Positions 55,786-64,000 of a stretch of 64,000 bases of DNA are shown in pieces. How positions within the stretch are numbered: position 1 is the stretch's first letter; the number at the start of each line of letters is the position of its first letter. The translations under genes were made by a program, and so were the position numbers. The stretch comes from Perognathus longimembris pacificus. Taxonomy: Eukaryota; Chordata; Mammalia; Rodentia; Heteromyidae. The stretch lies in NCBI RefSeq assembly GCF_023159225.1, contig NC_063168.1:63715398-63779397 (forward strand), read 5' to 3'. Below the pieces are notes generated by a model. It was given only the letters and a program-made list of their open reading frames with translations, searched no databases and had not been told where the DNA came from.

Positions 55786-56455
55786 CTGGAAATAAAGAAT
55801 AATCTCCTGCCCTCCAGATTCCCTTCAGCTACTGAGAGCAGCAGTAACAGTAGGTGGGGAGGTACATGTATAAGAGTGGTGGAGGGGGGAAGGGGAGGGG
55901 AGCAGCCCTTCAGGCAGGTAGTCCCTGGATAGGAGAGCTGCTGAGAAGGAAGAGTCTCTCCCTCTTTTGAGCCCACTTCAGAGAAAAGACACTTGGTTAG
56001 ATGATAAAAACATAACCCCCAGGCATATTCTTCCCACCCACAGAAAAACACCAGCTGTGGCTTCCTTCCACATTACCATTACACACTCCACCCCTGTTCT
56101 ACACCCTGAAGTCTGAGCACTGGGCCCCAGGTGGAAAGAAAGAGTCCATCTGCCAATCTGGGCACCTGGAAACTGAGCTCTAGTCCCCGGAGACTCAGAA
56201 GAGCTGATGGGGCGCTGGCTTCAACAGACGCCTTGTTAAAATGTCTGGAAGAGAAACCTGTCCAAGACCTTGGCTCTAAGGGACAGTTCGCAGGCCACAT
56301 GGCAGGGAGTGGAGGCAAGCTGCTATATCTGGTCTGTCTCAAGCCTGCATTCATTGAATGTAGGGATAATCTGGGAAGCCATTTTCAGTAGTAAATAAAG
56401 TCAATCTCAAGGACAAAAAACAAGGGTGTGGTTATCACGGATTAATTCACAATGA
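55786..56455. other. Unique non-coding sequence
   Basis: No named repeat or exon was recognised. Confidence 0.5.
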
Positions 56456-56457
56456 AA

Positions 56458-56522
56458 AGAGCTGGGCCTCAGTTTCCTCCTGTGATGTAATTAGAGGCAA
56501 TGTCTCCCACAGGTCTTGCAAA
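56458..56522 (-). mobile_element. MIR SINE fragment
   Basis: GCTGGGCCTCAGTTTCCTCC followed by TGTGATGTAATTAGAGG is the antisense start of the MIR core ('gcctcagtttcctcatctgtaaaatg'). Confidence 0.6.
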
Positions 56523-57014
56523 TTTGGCAGGCTGTGGTTTCTGAGACCTAATGAAGATGGCAAACTACTTCTAAGTTCTAAACAAATCCACCAGCCACGG
56601 GGGCATCTAGGTGCTTGGCAAAGAAGAGATCCCTAAGGGCTGATCCAGGCAGAGTGGGATTTGGGAGGGACATGATAATTGAACTGTGCCTTGAAGAATG
56701 TCCAATTTAGGCAAGTGGGCATAATCATGGGTGCTGACGTAGCACTTGTCTCTTTCGGGCCAGCTGGAGGTCCAAAGTGCCCTTCTCAGAGAGGGATGTT
56801 GACAGTGAGTGATTTTCCTGGGCTCTGAACTGAATGCAGGTTTGTGAATTCCAAAGCATCAAACAATCAATAGATCTCTTTTCAAGAACATGCATCAGAT
56901 CATGTAACCACTGAAAGTGATGTTCGTGAAAGCCAAATAGCAACATGAGGGAATTCTTTCAGGATGTGCAGGAAAGTCCGGATATGGAACCAGGTATATA
57001 CAAGGCAGTTGTGT

Positions 57015-57215
57015 GGCTTACCACACTGGGGCTCAATGTGTGGTTCCTGCCACCCCAGTTCCTCCATTGTCTGTCAATTTGTAGAAAGTGAAGAATCTCA
57101 GATTCCACCTGATCTACTGAATTAAAATCTCTGGAAGCGAGGCTTAGTGATACCTAGATTAGAAAGCATGGCAGGTGACTTTAATACTGGTTGCACTTGA
57201 GCATCACTGTTCCAG
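57015..57215 (+). mobile_element. MER5-like hAT-Charlie DNA transposon relic
   Basis: GGGGCTCAATGTGTGGTTCC, ACCTGATCTACTGAATTAAA, ATCTCTGGAAGCGAGGCTTA, GGCAGGTGACTTTAATACTG and GTTGCACTTGAGCATCACTG match the MER5A order in sense orientation. Confidence 0.75.
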
Positions 57216-57269
57216 TGGAAGGAAGGGGATTGTTATACCGCAGGCACTCAGTCCTAGCAGCCAAATATA

Positions 57270-57324
57270 CTCAGCAACTCAACCTGAATCAGTTTTCTCA
57301 TCTATAAAATAGGCCCCATTCATG
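57270..57324 (-). mobile_element. MIR SINE fragment
   Basis: TGAATCAGTTTTCTCATCTA followed by TAAAATAGGCCCCA is antisense MIR, cut at its 3' side by the following SINE. Confidence 0.6.
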
Positions 57325-57565
57325 GTGCCACTCAGTGGCTCATACGTGTAATATGAGATATTTGGGAGGCTGAGATCTGAGGATTGCAGTTTGAAATTAG
57401 CCCAGGGAAGACTAATCCCAGAGACTTTTTTTTTTTTTTCTCCAATTGACAAGTAAAAGGCCAGAGGTGAAAATGTAGCTCAAGGGGTAGAGCACCAGTC
57501 TAGAGAGAAAAAGCCAAGCAAGAATACAAAGAGCCCTGAGTTCAAGCCCCAGTATTGGGGGGAAA
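57325..57565 (+). mobile_element. Composite SINE, variant right half
   Basis: Left half GTGCCACTCAGTGGCTCATA and GGGAGGCTGAGATCTGAGGA, then a T14 run within the linker, then right half AATGTAGCTCAAGGGGTAGA, GCACCAGTCTAGAGAGAAAA, AGCCAAGCAAGAATACAAAG and CTGAGTTCAAGCCCCAG. The middle segment is shorter than in Geo. Confidence 0.88.
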
Positions 57566-57644
57566 AAGAGAGAGAGAGGGAGCTTCACAATTACTATTTC
57601 AAAAGATTACTGAGATGACTGCAGTAGTCAACACCTATTTGAAG

Positions 57645-57672
57645 TACTAAAAACAAACAAACAAACAAAAAA
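57645..57672. repeat. (CAAA)n microsatellite
   Basis: Short tetranucleotide array before the next SINE. Confidence 0.9.
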
Positions 57673-57675
57673 AAC

Positions 57676-57902
57676 TGTCAGGTACTGGCAACTTACACTT
57701 GTAATCCTAGCTACTCAAGAGGCCTAAGATCTGAAAGGTATGGTTCAAAGCCAGCCTGGGGAAGATAAATCTCTGAGACTCTTATCTCTGACTACTCAAA
57801 AGCTGGAAGTAGAGCAGTAGCTGAAGTGACAGAGCTCCAACCTTGTGTGAAAAAGCTAAGGGGTAGTATACCCAGGCCCTGAGTTCAAGCCCCGGTACTG
57901 AT
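57676..57902 (+). mobile_element. Composite 7SL/ID-like SINE
   Basis: GTCAGGTACTGGCAACTTAC, TTGTAATCCTAGCTACTCAA and TTCAAAGCCAGCCTGGGG, then right half AGAGCAGTAGCTGAAGTGAC, AAAAAGCTAAGGGGTAGTAT, CCTGAGTTCAAGCCCCGGTA. A CA tail follows. Confidence 0.9.
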
Positions 57903-57927
57903 ACACACACACACACACACACACACA
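57903..57927. repeat. (AC)n microsatellite
   Basis: About 12 AC units at the SINE tail. Confidence 0.95.
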
Positions 57928-58059
57928 TACAGAAAGCTGCACAGTTTATACCCAAAAGTCTCTAGGAGGAAACTTAACAAAGCATAGCAGTATCTACAGG
58001 GGAAGGGGTGTTACGGTGATGTCTCTTCCCCTCATTTCTGCTTCCCAAACTTTTGCTAA

Positions 58060-58400
58060 AGCAATGCTACTTTGACAGCAAAAATAAATAAGAGAGGAGG
58101 GGGGCGCATTTGCAAAGCAGCGTTGATACCCCACCGCTGAAGCACTACTCTGTGGCTGTGGCCATGAGATGAGGACAGCGCGGCAGGTGCTCTGCCATTA
58201 ATCCATCAGCAGCGACAGCCTGCAACGCTCCATCAGGGTGTGACATATTTCAACACCAATCAAGAAATGAGCTTGCAAGCATGCTGATGGCTAATCAAGG
58301 CTGCAGACAGGGACACACTCTAGCACGCTTGTTAATGACATTCTCCATTAAACTGGAGCCGCCCAGGTGTAAAATAGCTACCCAGATAGGAATCTTCGTG
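58060..58400. other. Candidate conserved enhancer-like element
   Basis: Repeat-free block, the best of this kind in the window. It holds GCGCATTTGCAAAGCAGC, CTGCCATTAATCCATCAG, CAACACCAATCAAG, GATGGCTAATCAAGG, TTGTTAATGACATTCTCC, ATTAAACTGG and the E-box CCCAGGTGTA. CpGs (58110-58225) are retained beside TAAT/ATCAA clusters. The arrangement resembles vertebrate developmental enhancers. No expression or conservation evidence is available here. Confidence 0.4.
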
Positions 58401-58985
58401 GGCCCAGGGAGAGGGGTAGACAGACAGCTGACGGACTTCTAACATTGTTTTACTTAAGTACAACATGCCAGAATATTCCTCAGAACAGCTTCCAGTGTTT
58501 AAAAATATGTCACTAGGCTGACATCATGGACCTCACTTATACGCTGACAGGATTTTACATTTGTATCTTTAAATATTTCCCAGTAGGTGAATTACCCAAA
58601 TTAGTCAATAATAGAACCCAAAATGACTATGTTTAGCCAATTGAGTGTGACATCAAAATGCCTGACCACATGAGCCATCTCTCCCTCAAAGCCATTTTCA
58701 CATGCTGTCCACAGGCGCTGAAAGGTTGCAATTTTGTTGTATTGATGGAAAGCCACAACCGAAGGTTATAAACTAATAAACACAGATGTGGATGCGCCTG
58801 GAACATGCCACCCCCAGGAGAAGGGAGAAGAACACAAAGTTACTTTTTGATACCTGGAAGTTTTAAAAATGTTATTTCCACCCGTATCAATTTTACATCA
58901 GGATACATCATTCAAAGCACAACTTCCCACTGTGATAGACTTTTCTGGCAGCTCAGGTTAAAGAAGTCATTCAGTAAAGAGTGGT
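58401..58985. other. Unique non-coding sequence
   Basis: AT-rich, with no repeat family recognised. It may extend the neighbouring conserved-looking blocks. Confidence 0.4.
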
Positions 58986-59180
58986 TTTTGACAGATTCAT
59001 TCATTTCCTGGGATAACGGCCATATTGTTAAGTTCAGCTCCATTTAGAGGTAAATATAGAATGTTGTAAAAATATTCAGCCCGGAATGGTCTTCTAGATG
59101 CCTTGTCCCTTTTAGAACTGGCTCTTGTTTTCTGCTGTGTCATTCCTTTGTGTCGTCTGGTGAAATTGCAGGGGACGAAA
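58986..59180. other. Candidate conserved non-coding element
   Basis: Unique block with GACAGATTCATTCATTTCCTG, ACGGCCATATTGTTAAG (CCATATTG is a CArG/YY1-like word) and AAATATTCAGCCCGGAATGG. Weak compositional evidence. Confidence 0.25.
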
Positions 59181-59235
59181 AGAATGTCAGTGAGATTCTC
59201 ACTTTGGGAGAGAGAGTAGATCCAGAGATTCTGCT

Positions 59236-59249
59236 GGGGGGGGGGGGGG
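59236..59249. repeat. G14 homopolymer
   Basis: Uninterrupted run of 14 G. It is a polymerase-slippage hotspot and possible quadruplex. Confidence 0.97.
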
Positions 59250-61020
59250 TCACCTGGCACGTGAAACTCTAGGCCTAGATATGTGTAAGTAACTGGTGTA
59301 AGAACTCAAGCCCGTGTCACTGTATAAATAAAAAGCAAAGTTACTATTTTTTATTAGAACAGGAAAAAAAAAGAGTCTTGAAAGAAATTCCAAATTTCCT
59401 ATGTGGCCTTTTAGAGGTCAAATTCTTCAACCTCTCCTGTGGACCTCACTCTCATGGCAAACTGCATCACTTTCCCTAGAACCCGGAAGCTTCCAGAAGA
59501 GCTGCCAGCTGTAGCTGGGACCAGCTGTGCACTGAGATCTTGGCACAGAGAGCTGGCAGTCCTGCCTTTTTGCTGTCCTGGTCACTGCTCCAAGTGCTGC
59601 ATTTGCTTCTCAGGCCATGCTTTCTATGGGATGTCAACAAACTGCATCCCATTTAGAGATGCATGACTAAGATGCTAAGAGGAAGAGCGAGGGAAGGAGA
59701 TATTATTGCTGCCTTAGCATTTATTGGCAGCAGTGGGGAGGGCATCATCACTCTCAGTACCCATCTGCAAGGTGGTCCGTGGCCCTGTGGCAGGTGGTCC
59801 AGATGTACCTTAGGTGACCCCTCTGTGACAACAAGAACCAGAACCAGAGGGGAAGAGCTAGTGGAGAGGCATCTCCTTCATCAAGCTGGGCCCTGCCCCT
59901 AGAGGTGACCAGCATTGGTCAGGAAGTCACCTGGCAAAGGAGCCTGCAGGGAGCTCGTGAGTCAATGATTCTATAAATAATAGTTCCTTGGATTGATACA
60001 TTTGAGGATGGGCTGTGGCAGGTCAGCCAACTGGAATAGATACAAATAAATGTTCCCGCAGGATGGGTCACAAAACACCCATGGAGCCCTGACCACAGTA
60101 GTTTCTGCCATTGCTAAAATAATCCCCTGCCTCCTAATCCAACATACCCTGCTTCCCACTTCCCCACTATTTCCCAGAGCCTGGCTGTCCCCTGCCAAGA
60201 GCTTTCCTCATGACCCCGAGGCATTTCCCAGGGAACAGGAAGGGTGCCATCACCTTCTGTAATTAGTATCTTTTAAATGACACACATTCTTGACCTAGAA
60301 CACACTTGCAAGTAAGTTTCTTGGAAGATGGCATGTTTGCGACACCCTTGGGATACCACGAGGCCTGGAGCAAACTCTTCCTACCTCAAGGTTTCAATTT
60401 GTCCCCTATAAAATGGAGAGAACAGGCCTGGGTGACCACTGTCTGGTGGTCCTTTCTCACTCTCACAAATGGTGCTGGGGATGAAATCCTGCCTGGCTGC
60501 TACTGTCTTGCCAAACCATGTGACAGCCGGTTCTCAGAAATGACTGAGCCTTGCACCGGGTACACCTGATCTAATCTAAAGCAAGCTGGCAAAGCAGCTT
60601 AGCTGGGGATCAGTGGAAGGATGCTCCCTTCAGTTTGCTGTTTGGAGACACCTTCTTCATCCTGTCTGTGACTTCAGGCTCCTGCTGTAGCCTGCCTAGA
60701 GTTGCATTCTGTGAAGAAAAAAAGTGAACTTTTCATTGGGACTTGGTTGGAGGAAAGAGAGGTAGAGGCCACAGGGCTGAGCACCTTCACCTTGGGCTAC
60801 CTTTAGCATTTACTGCTCAGTCCAGGTCTGGTGGGTGGGTAGGTCTGACAGGGGTATTTGTTAGAGCCCAAGAAGGGTGCCAAGCACTCCATTATTTCAT
60901 TGATCACAGCCTCCCCTCTCTTCCCTTGGTCTTGATTCTTATTTTGACTCCCTGGATTTAGTGTTTCCAGATCAGTATTTTCAATTGTGTTTTCTTGCAC
61001 AGCAATGTAATCTCTCAAAC
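59250..61020. other. Unique non-coding sequence with a small MIR trace
   Basis: A weak antisense MIR phrase (TTCAATTTGTCCCCTATAAA, ATGGAGAGAACAGG) lies at about 60390-60430. No exon was recognised. Confidence 0.45.
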
Positions 61021-61024
61021 CTCC

Positions 61025-61420
61025 TACAATTAAAAAAAATCATTTTCTCATGTTTGCATGGTTTACATTTTAAAAAGTTAAATATTTTACGTGAGTATAT
61101 TATCCAAAGACTATATTAAGTGAGCATTAAAAGGTAATTTTTAATAGTGTTCATTACATAGGACGCATTTCAACATTTTCCCATTTAAGTTGCACACAAC
61201 ATTTCATTTCCCTTAAATTAGTTATGCAAAGGAAAGAGATTTGTTGACAAATAAAAAAAGAACATTTTGGTTCTGAGACCAACATATATTTAAAACATAA
61301 TTGAAACTTAATTAGGTGTATCAGCTTCAACAATAGATAAAAAACTATTTTTTTGTGACCTGCTCTTTTGGATCTGTGCATTTCGGGCTCGTACAAAAAA
61401 TCAACCACAATTGTTTTTGT
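61025..61420. other. Candidate conserved non-coding element
   Basis: Very AT-rich, repeat-free block: TTTGCATGGTTTACATTTTA, GGTAATTTTTAATAGTGTTC, TTAAATTAGTTATGCAAAGG and CTTAATTAGGTGTATCAGC. ATGCAAAG and TTAATTAG are octamer- and homeodomain-like words. Confidence 0.3.
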
Positions 61421-63660
61421 AACATTTGTGTTAGCTAAGTGATAAGATAAAGCAGGGTTTGGAGAGATTTGTAAGTTCTTCCAAATAATGTGATGTTGGT
61501 AATAATTTTTTCAATCAGTAAAAAGGCAAGCTGGTTAAATTGTCTCTATATTGTCTGCCCCCTCTCCCTCTGTCCTTTCCTCTTCTCTCAATTGATGTAC
61601 TTAAAGACATTTAGATGACCTACATAAGAACATGGATCAGATGATTCCAAACTTACGGATATGGTAAAAATAACTTTTGACGCAAATTTGCAGAATTATT
61701 ATTCTTAGGCTCCTCATTAACTTGGGATAGCTCAACATAAATGTCCTTTATGTCTCTTGTCTTTGTCACTTTATAGTGCCAGAGTGATCCACTTTGGTTA
61801 CAAATGAAACCATATATGCCAACGAATAAACACAACTAAACAGTGGATAGTAGTCAAAGTGAACCAAAGTGATGAAGTACTTGGTGACATAGTCTGATTT
61901 CCATTAGCCATGCACTTGCTCATCACACACACAGAGACACACAGACACATAGGCGGAGGCATACATCCACATGCATACTCAGGAACTAGGCCTAAAGTGC
62001 CATTTTAGGAGAAGCTACATACCATCATTAACTGACTTTTAAATAAGTACTTGAAATAGAACACATTTCCCCCTTATCAACAGTAAGCCCAAGCACTTCT
62101 AGAATGGACTCTACTCTTCATCGGTGGAGAGTAGGGAGGTGGGTGATATGGGAATTGTAAGAACAGGGAGAGTGAGGCTGTCCTTCGGGAAGCAGATGGC
62201 CTGTCAGGGCTAGGGTAGGTATGCAGGACAGAGAGCTGGACAGGGAGGGAGTAAGGATGCTGAGTGGACTGATGAGGTCTGAGCAAAGGCCTAACTGGGA
62301 AGCTTCCAGGATAAGAGGCTCCAAACAGGACCTGAGGGATGCACTGTGAGAACGCGGTATGTGGTTCCATGACGAAACTCTGCCTTCCTCCTCAGAGAGA
62401 CATGCTGCGATTGTGCCCCACACCTCCAAGCTAAGGTTCAAGGGGTACGAAACTATGTCCAGGGTACCAGGCTAGGATGATGCAGGTAGAAGGAAGGCTC
62501 AAGGAGAGACTTCTAAGTGCCAGCAATCTCTAACACACTCCGACTAGTGACAAGTGAAGCATGCTCACAAGACCCCTAACCCCCATTCTAAGGCCCAGCC
62601 GATCTCACTGACATCAGCACCAGCCATGGAACCCCGAACTGTGAGAGAACTGAACACCCTTGGAGGGAAACAAATGCACAGTTTTTCTTCAAGCTTCCTT
62701 CAAACTACCATGGGGCATCTGCATAGCTGGGAGAGGCTATGTATGCCAGCAATCAGGAGCAGCGGTGAGTTGGAAGGGGAGCTCCTTCTGTGAAGAGCAG
62801 TGGCTGGGACGTGAGCAGGTGGGGCCCCAGGAGGGCCCGCAGCAGGCAGCTGCCTCCCAGGGCCCTGCAGCCCAGCCCATCCCTTTAGGAGAAATGCACA
62901 GCCTTTTCCCATTCCAGAGAGAAAAGAAAGAATAATCAAGTGAGAGAAGATTCTTCCAAAGACCTCAGGAGCTTCTCCAGGATTCTGGGTCGGACCCAGT
63001 CGAATCCACAATTCGTGAGACCGAGGGCTCCAGGCAAGGGCTGTGAGGAGCCCGTGCTCAGCTCTTCCTGATCGACACTTGGTCAGTGCTGGAAGAGGCG
63101 CAGAGTTCTTCCCAGAAACACTTATCACGCACCATCCTCCCAACATATTTCACCTCTCGGGCTTCCGCACGGATCCTTCTTCATCTTAGGACCCCAAGGC
63201 CTCTCACACTCACCTCGGACCCAGCAGAACCCTCCCAGCTCAGGCTGAACCTTTTCTAGTTCCTCCCCTCCGGCCCCTGGCGCAGCCAAGCACAAGCTAG
63301 GCACCTAGCAGTGACACTCCTCTCTGAGCACATGTCTGCTCCTGGAACAGCCCACAGACCCCAGCTCCCAGCATGCTCTGCTTACCCCACTGGGTGCGAC
63401 TTGGCGGCTTGGTGTGGCCCCTGTTCTAAAACGCCATCCCACAAGGTCCTGAAAGTCAAGCTGGCAAGGCCCATTCATGGCCGCTTTTGTTGAATGACTT
63501 GAGTTTTTCATTTTCTAAGAAACAGGAACATAAATGGCTTGTTGGCATTTTACCAACAGAGGTGTGGGTGAGTGACTAGATCCCTCACAGGCCTGGAACG
63601 GAATGAGAATCAGTGGCTCCTGCAGGAGCACAGCGTCATCTGTCAGGGGCTTAGGGTATA
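61421..63660. other. Unique non-coding sequence
   Basis: Contains a short CA-rich segment (61925-61970) and a GC-rich section (62790-63300). Overlapping frames of up to 148 codons on the minus strand (62700-63146) have no recognised domain. No exon or named repeat was recognised. Confidence 0.45.
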
Positions 63661-63687
63661 GCCTCTGCCTGCCTATCACCTCCAACA

Positions 63688-63689
<2 letters not shown>

Positions 63690-63724
<35 letters not shown>

Positions 63725-63975
63725 CTAAACATTTACACACACCGGACACCCACCCACAGACATATGGACACATTCACACACAGACATATAGAAACATTCA
63801 GAAACAAACACACATAAAAACATGTTTACACACTCAGAGACACACAGAAAGACAGAGATGGTTACACTGATACACATACATATTTACAAACATACATAAA
63901 CACCCATACAGCCATGTGTATACACAAATAAACACATTTACACACATGAACACATGCACACACACACATCCACAT
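63690..63975. repeat. (CA)n and degenerate CA-rich satellite-like tract
   Basis: A pure CA array (63690-63723) passes into about 250 bp of degenerate CA-rich DNA with recurring words ACATTTACACACA, ACACATTCACACACA, CAGACATATAG and AAACATAC. It probably grew from the microsatellite by slippage and unequal exchange. Confidence 0.9.
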
Positions 63976-64000
63976 GGTACCAACGAAAGCCTCCTCTTTG

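Noticed and set aside
62700..63146. 148-codon minus-strand frame as a gene
   Set aside because: GC-rich, compositionally biased, no domain, overlapped by other frames.

Overview
The window is eukaryotic nuclear DNA from a rodent. It is most likely a member of the Geomyoidea (kangaroo rats, pocket mice, gophers). The evidence is four copies of a dimeric SINE that matches my recollection of IDL-Geo, a family described from that superfamily: a tRNA-Ala/ID-like left half, then a right half, then poly(A). There are also about twenty composite SINEs with a 7SL (B1-like) left half, plus rodent-type L1 pieces. The species is inferred from these repeats and not proven.

I can support no functional protein-coding gene, rRNA, tRNA or CRISPR. 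The window reads as intergenic or deep intronic sequence. The only convincing protein signal is the decayed reverse-transcriptase ORF2 of an L1 retrotransposon (minus strand, 18.2-20.0 kb). Other long open frames are repeats or chance frames in unconstrained sequence.

Layout. 0-5 kb: a purine-rich microsatellite, mostly unique DNA, a MIR, and one arm of a 260-bp inverted duplication whose partner lies at 9.1-9.4 kb. 5-6 kb: a SINE cluster with an IDL-Geo nested inside an older composite SINE. 6-12 kb: mainly unique, with MIR, L2 and MER5-like relics. 12-13.5 kb: SINEs, and an ancient L1 split by a young IDL-Geo. 17.4-20.6 kb: a SINE split by a 2.4-kb L1 carrying an apparent 3' transduction, then two more SINEs. 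21-33 kb: unique AT-rich blocks that look like conserved non-coding DNA, a MaLR LTR, scattered SINEs and MIRs. 33.9-35.5 kb: a long, old L2 with a SINE inside. 37-40 kb: SINEs, a MaLR LTR and an old L1 tail. 42-43.4 kb: an ancient L1 interrupted three times. 44.3-45.6 kb: a 135-bp direct duplication. 46.1-48.8 kb: a young truncated L1 beside an ancient L1 that hosts three later insertions. 49.2-50.0 kb: two MaLR-type LTR pieces. 51-58 kb: SINEs, an L2 tail, an ancient L1 and a MER5-like element. 58-61.4 kb: unique DNA with several enhancer-like blocks. The window ends in a 300-bp CA-rich tract.

The most informative results concern retrotransposon mechanism. They are an L1 3' transduction with its own downstream AATAAA and two poly(A) tracts, a likely SINE 3' transduction, and an in-window series of composite SINEs suggesting that the Geo right-hand module is a modified ID element shared by two SINE families. 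Family names come from memory of consensus sequences and hand alignment. No database search was run.
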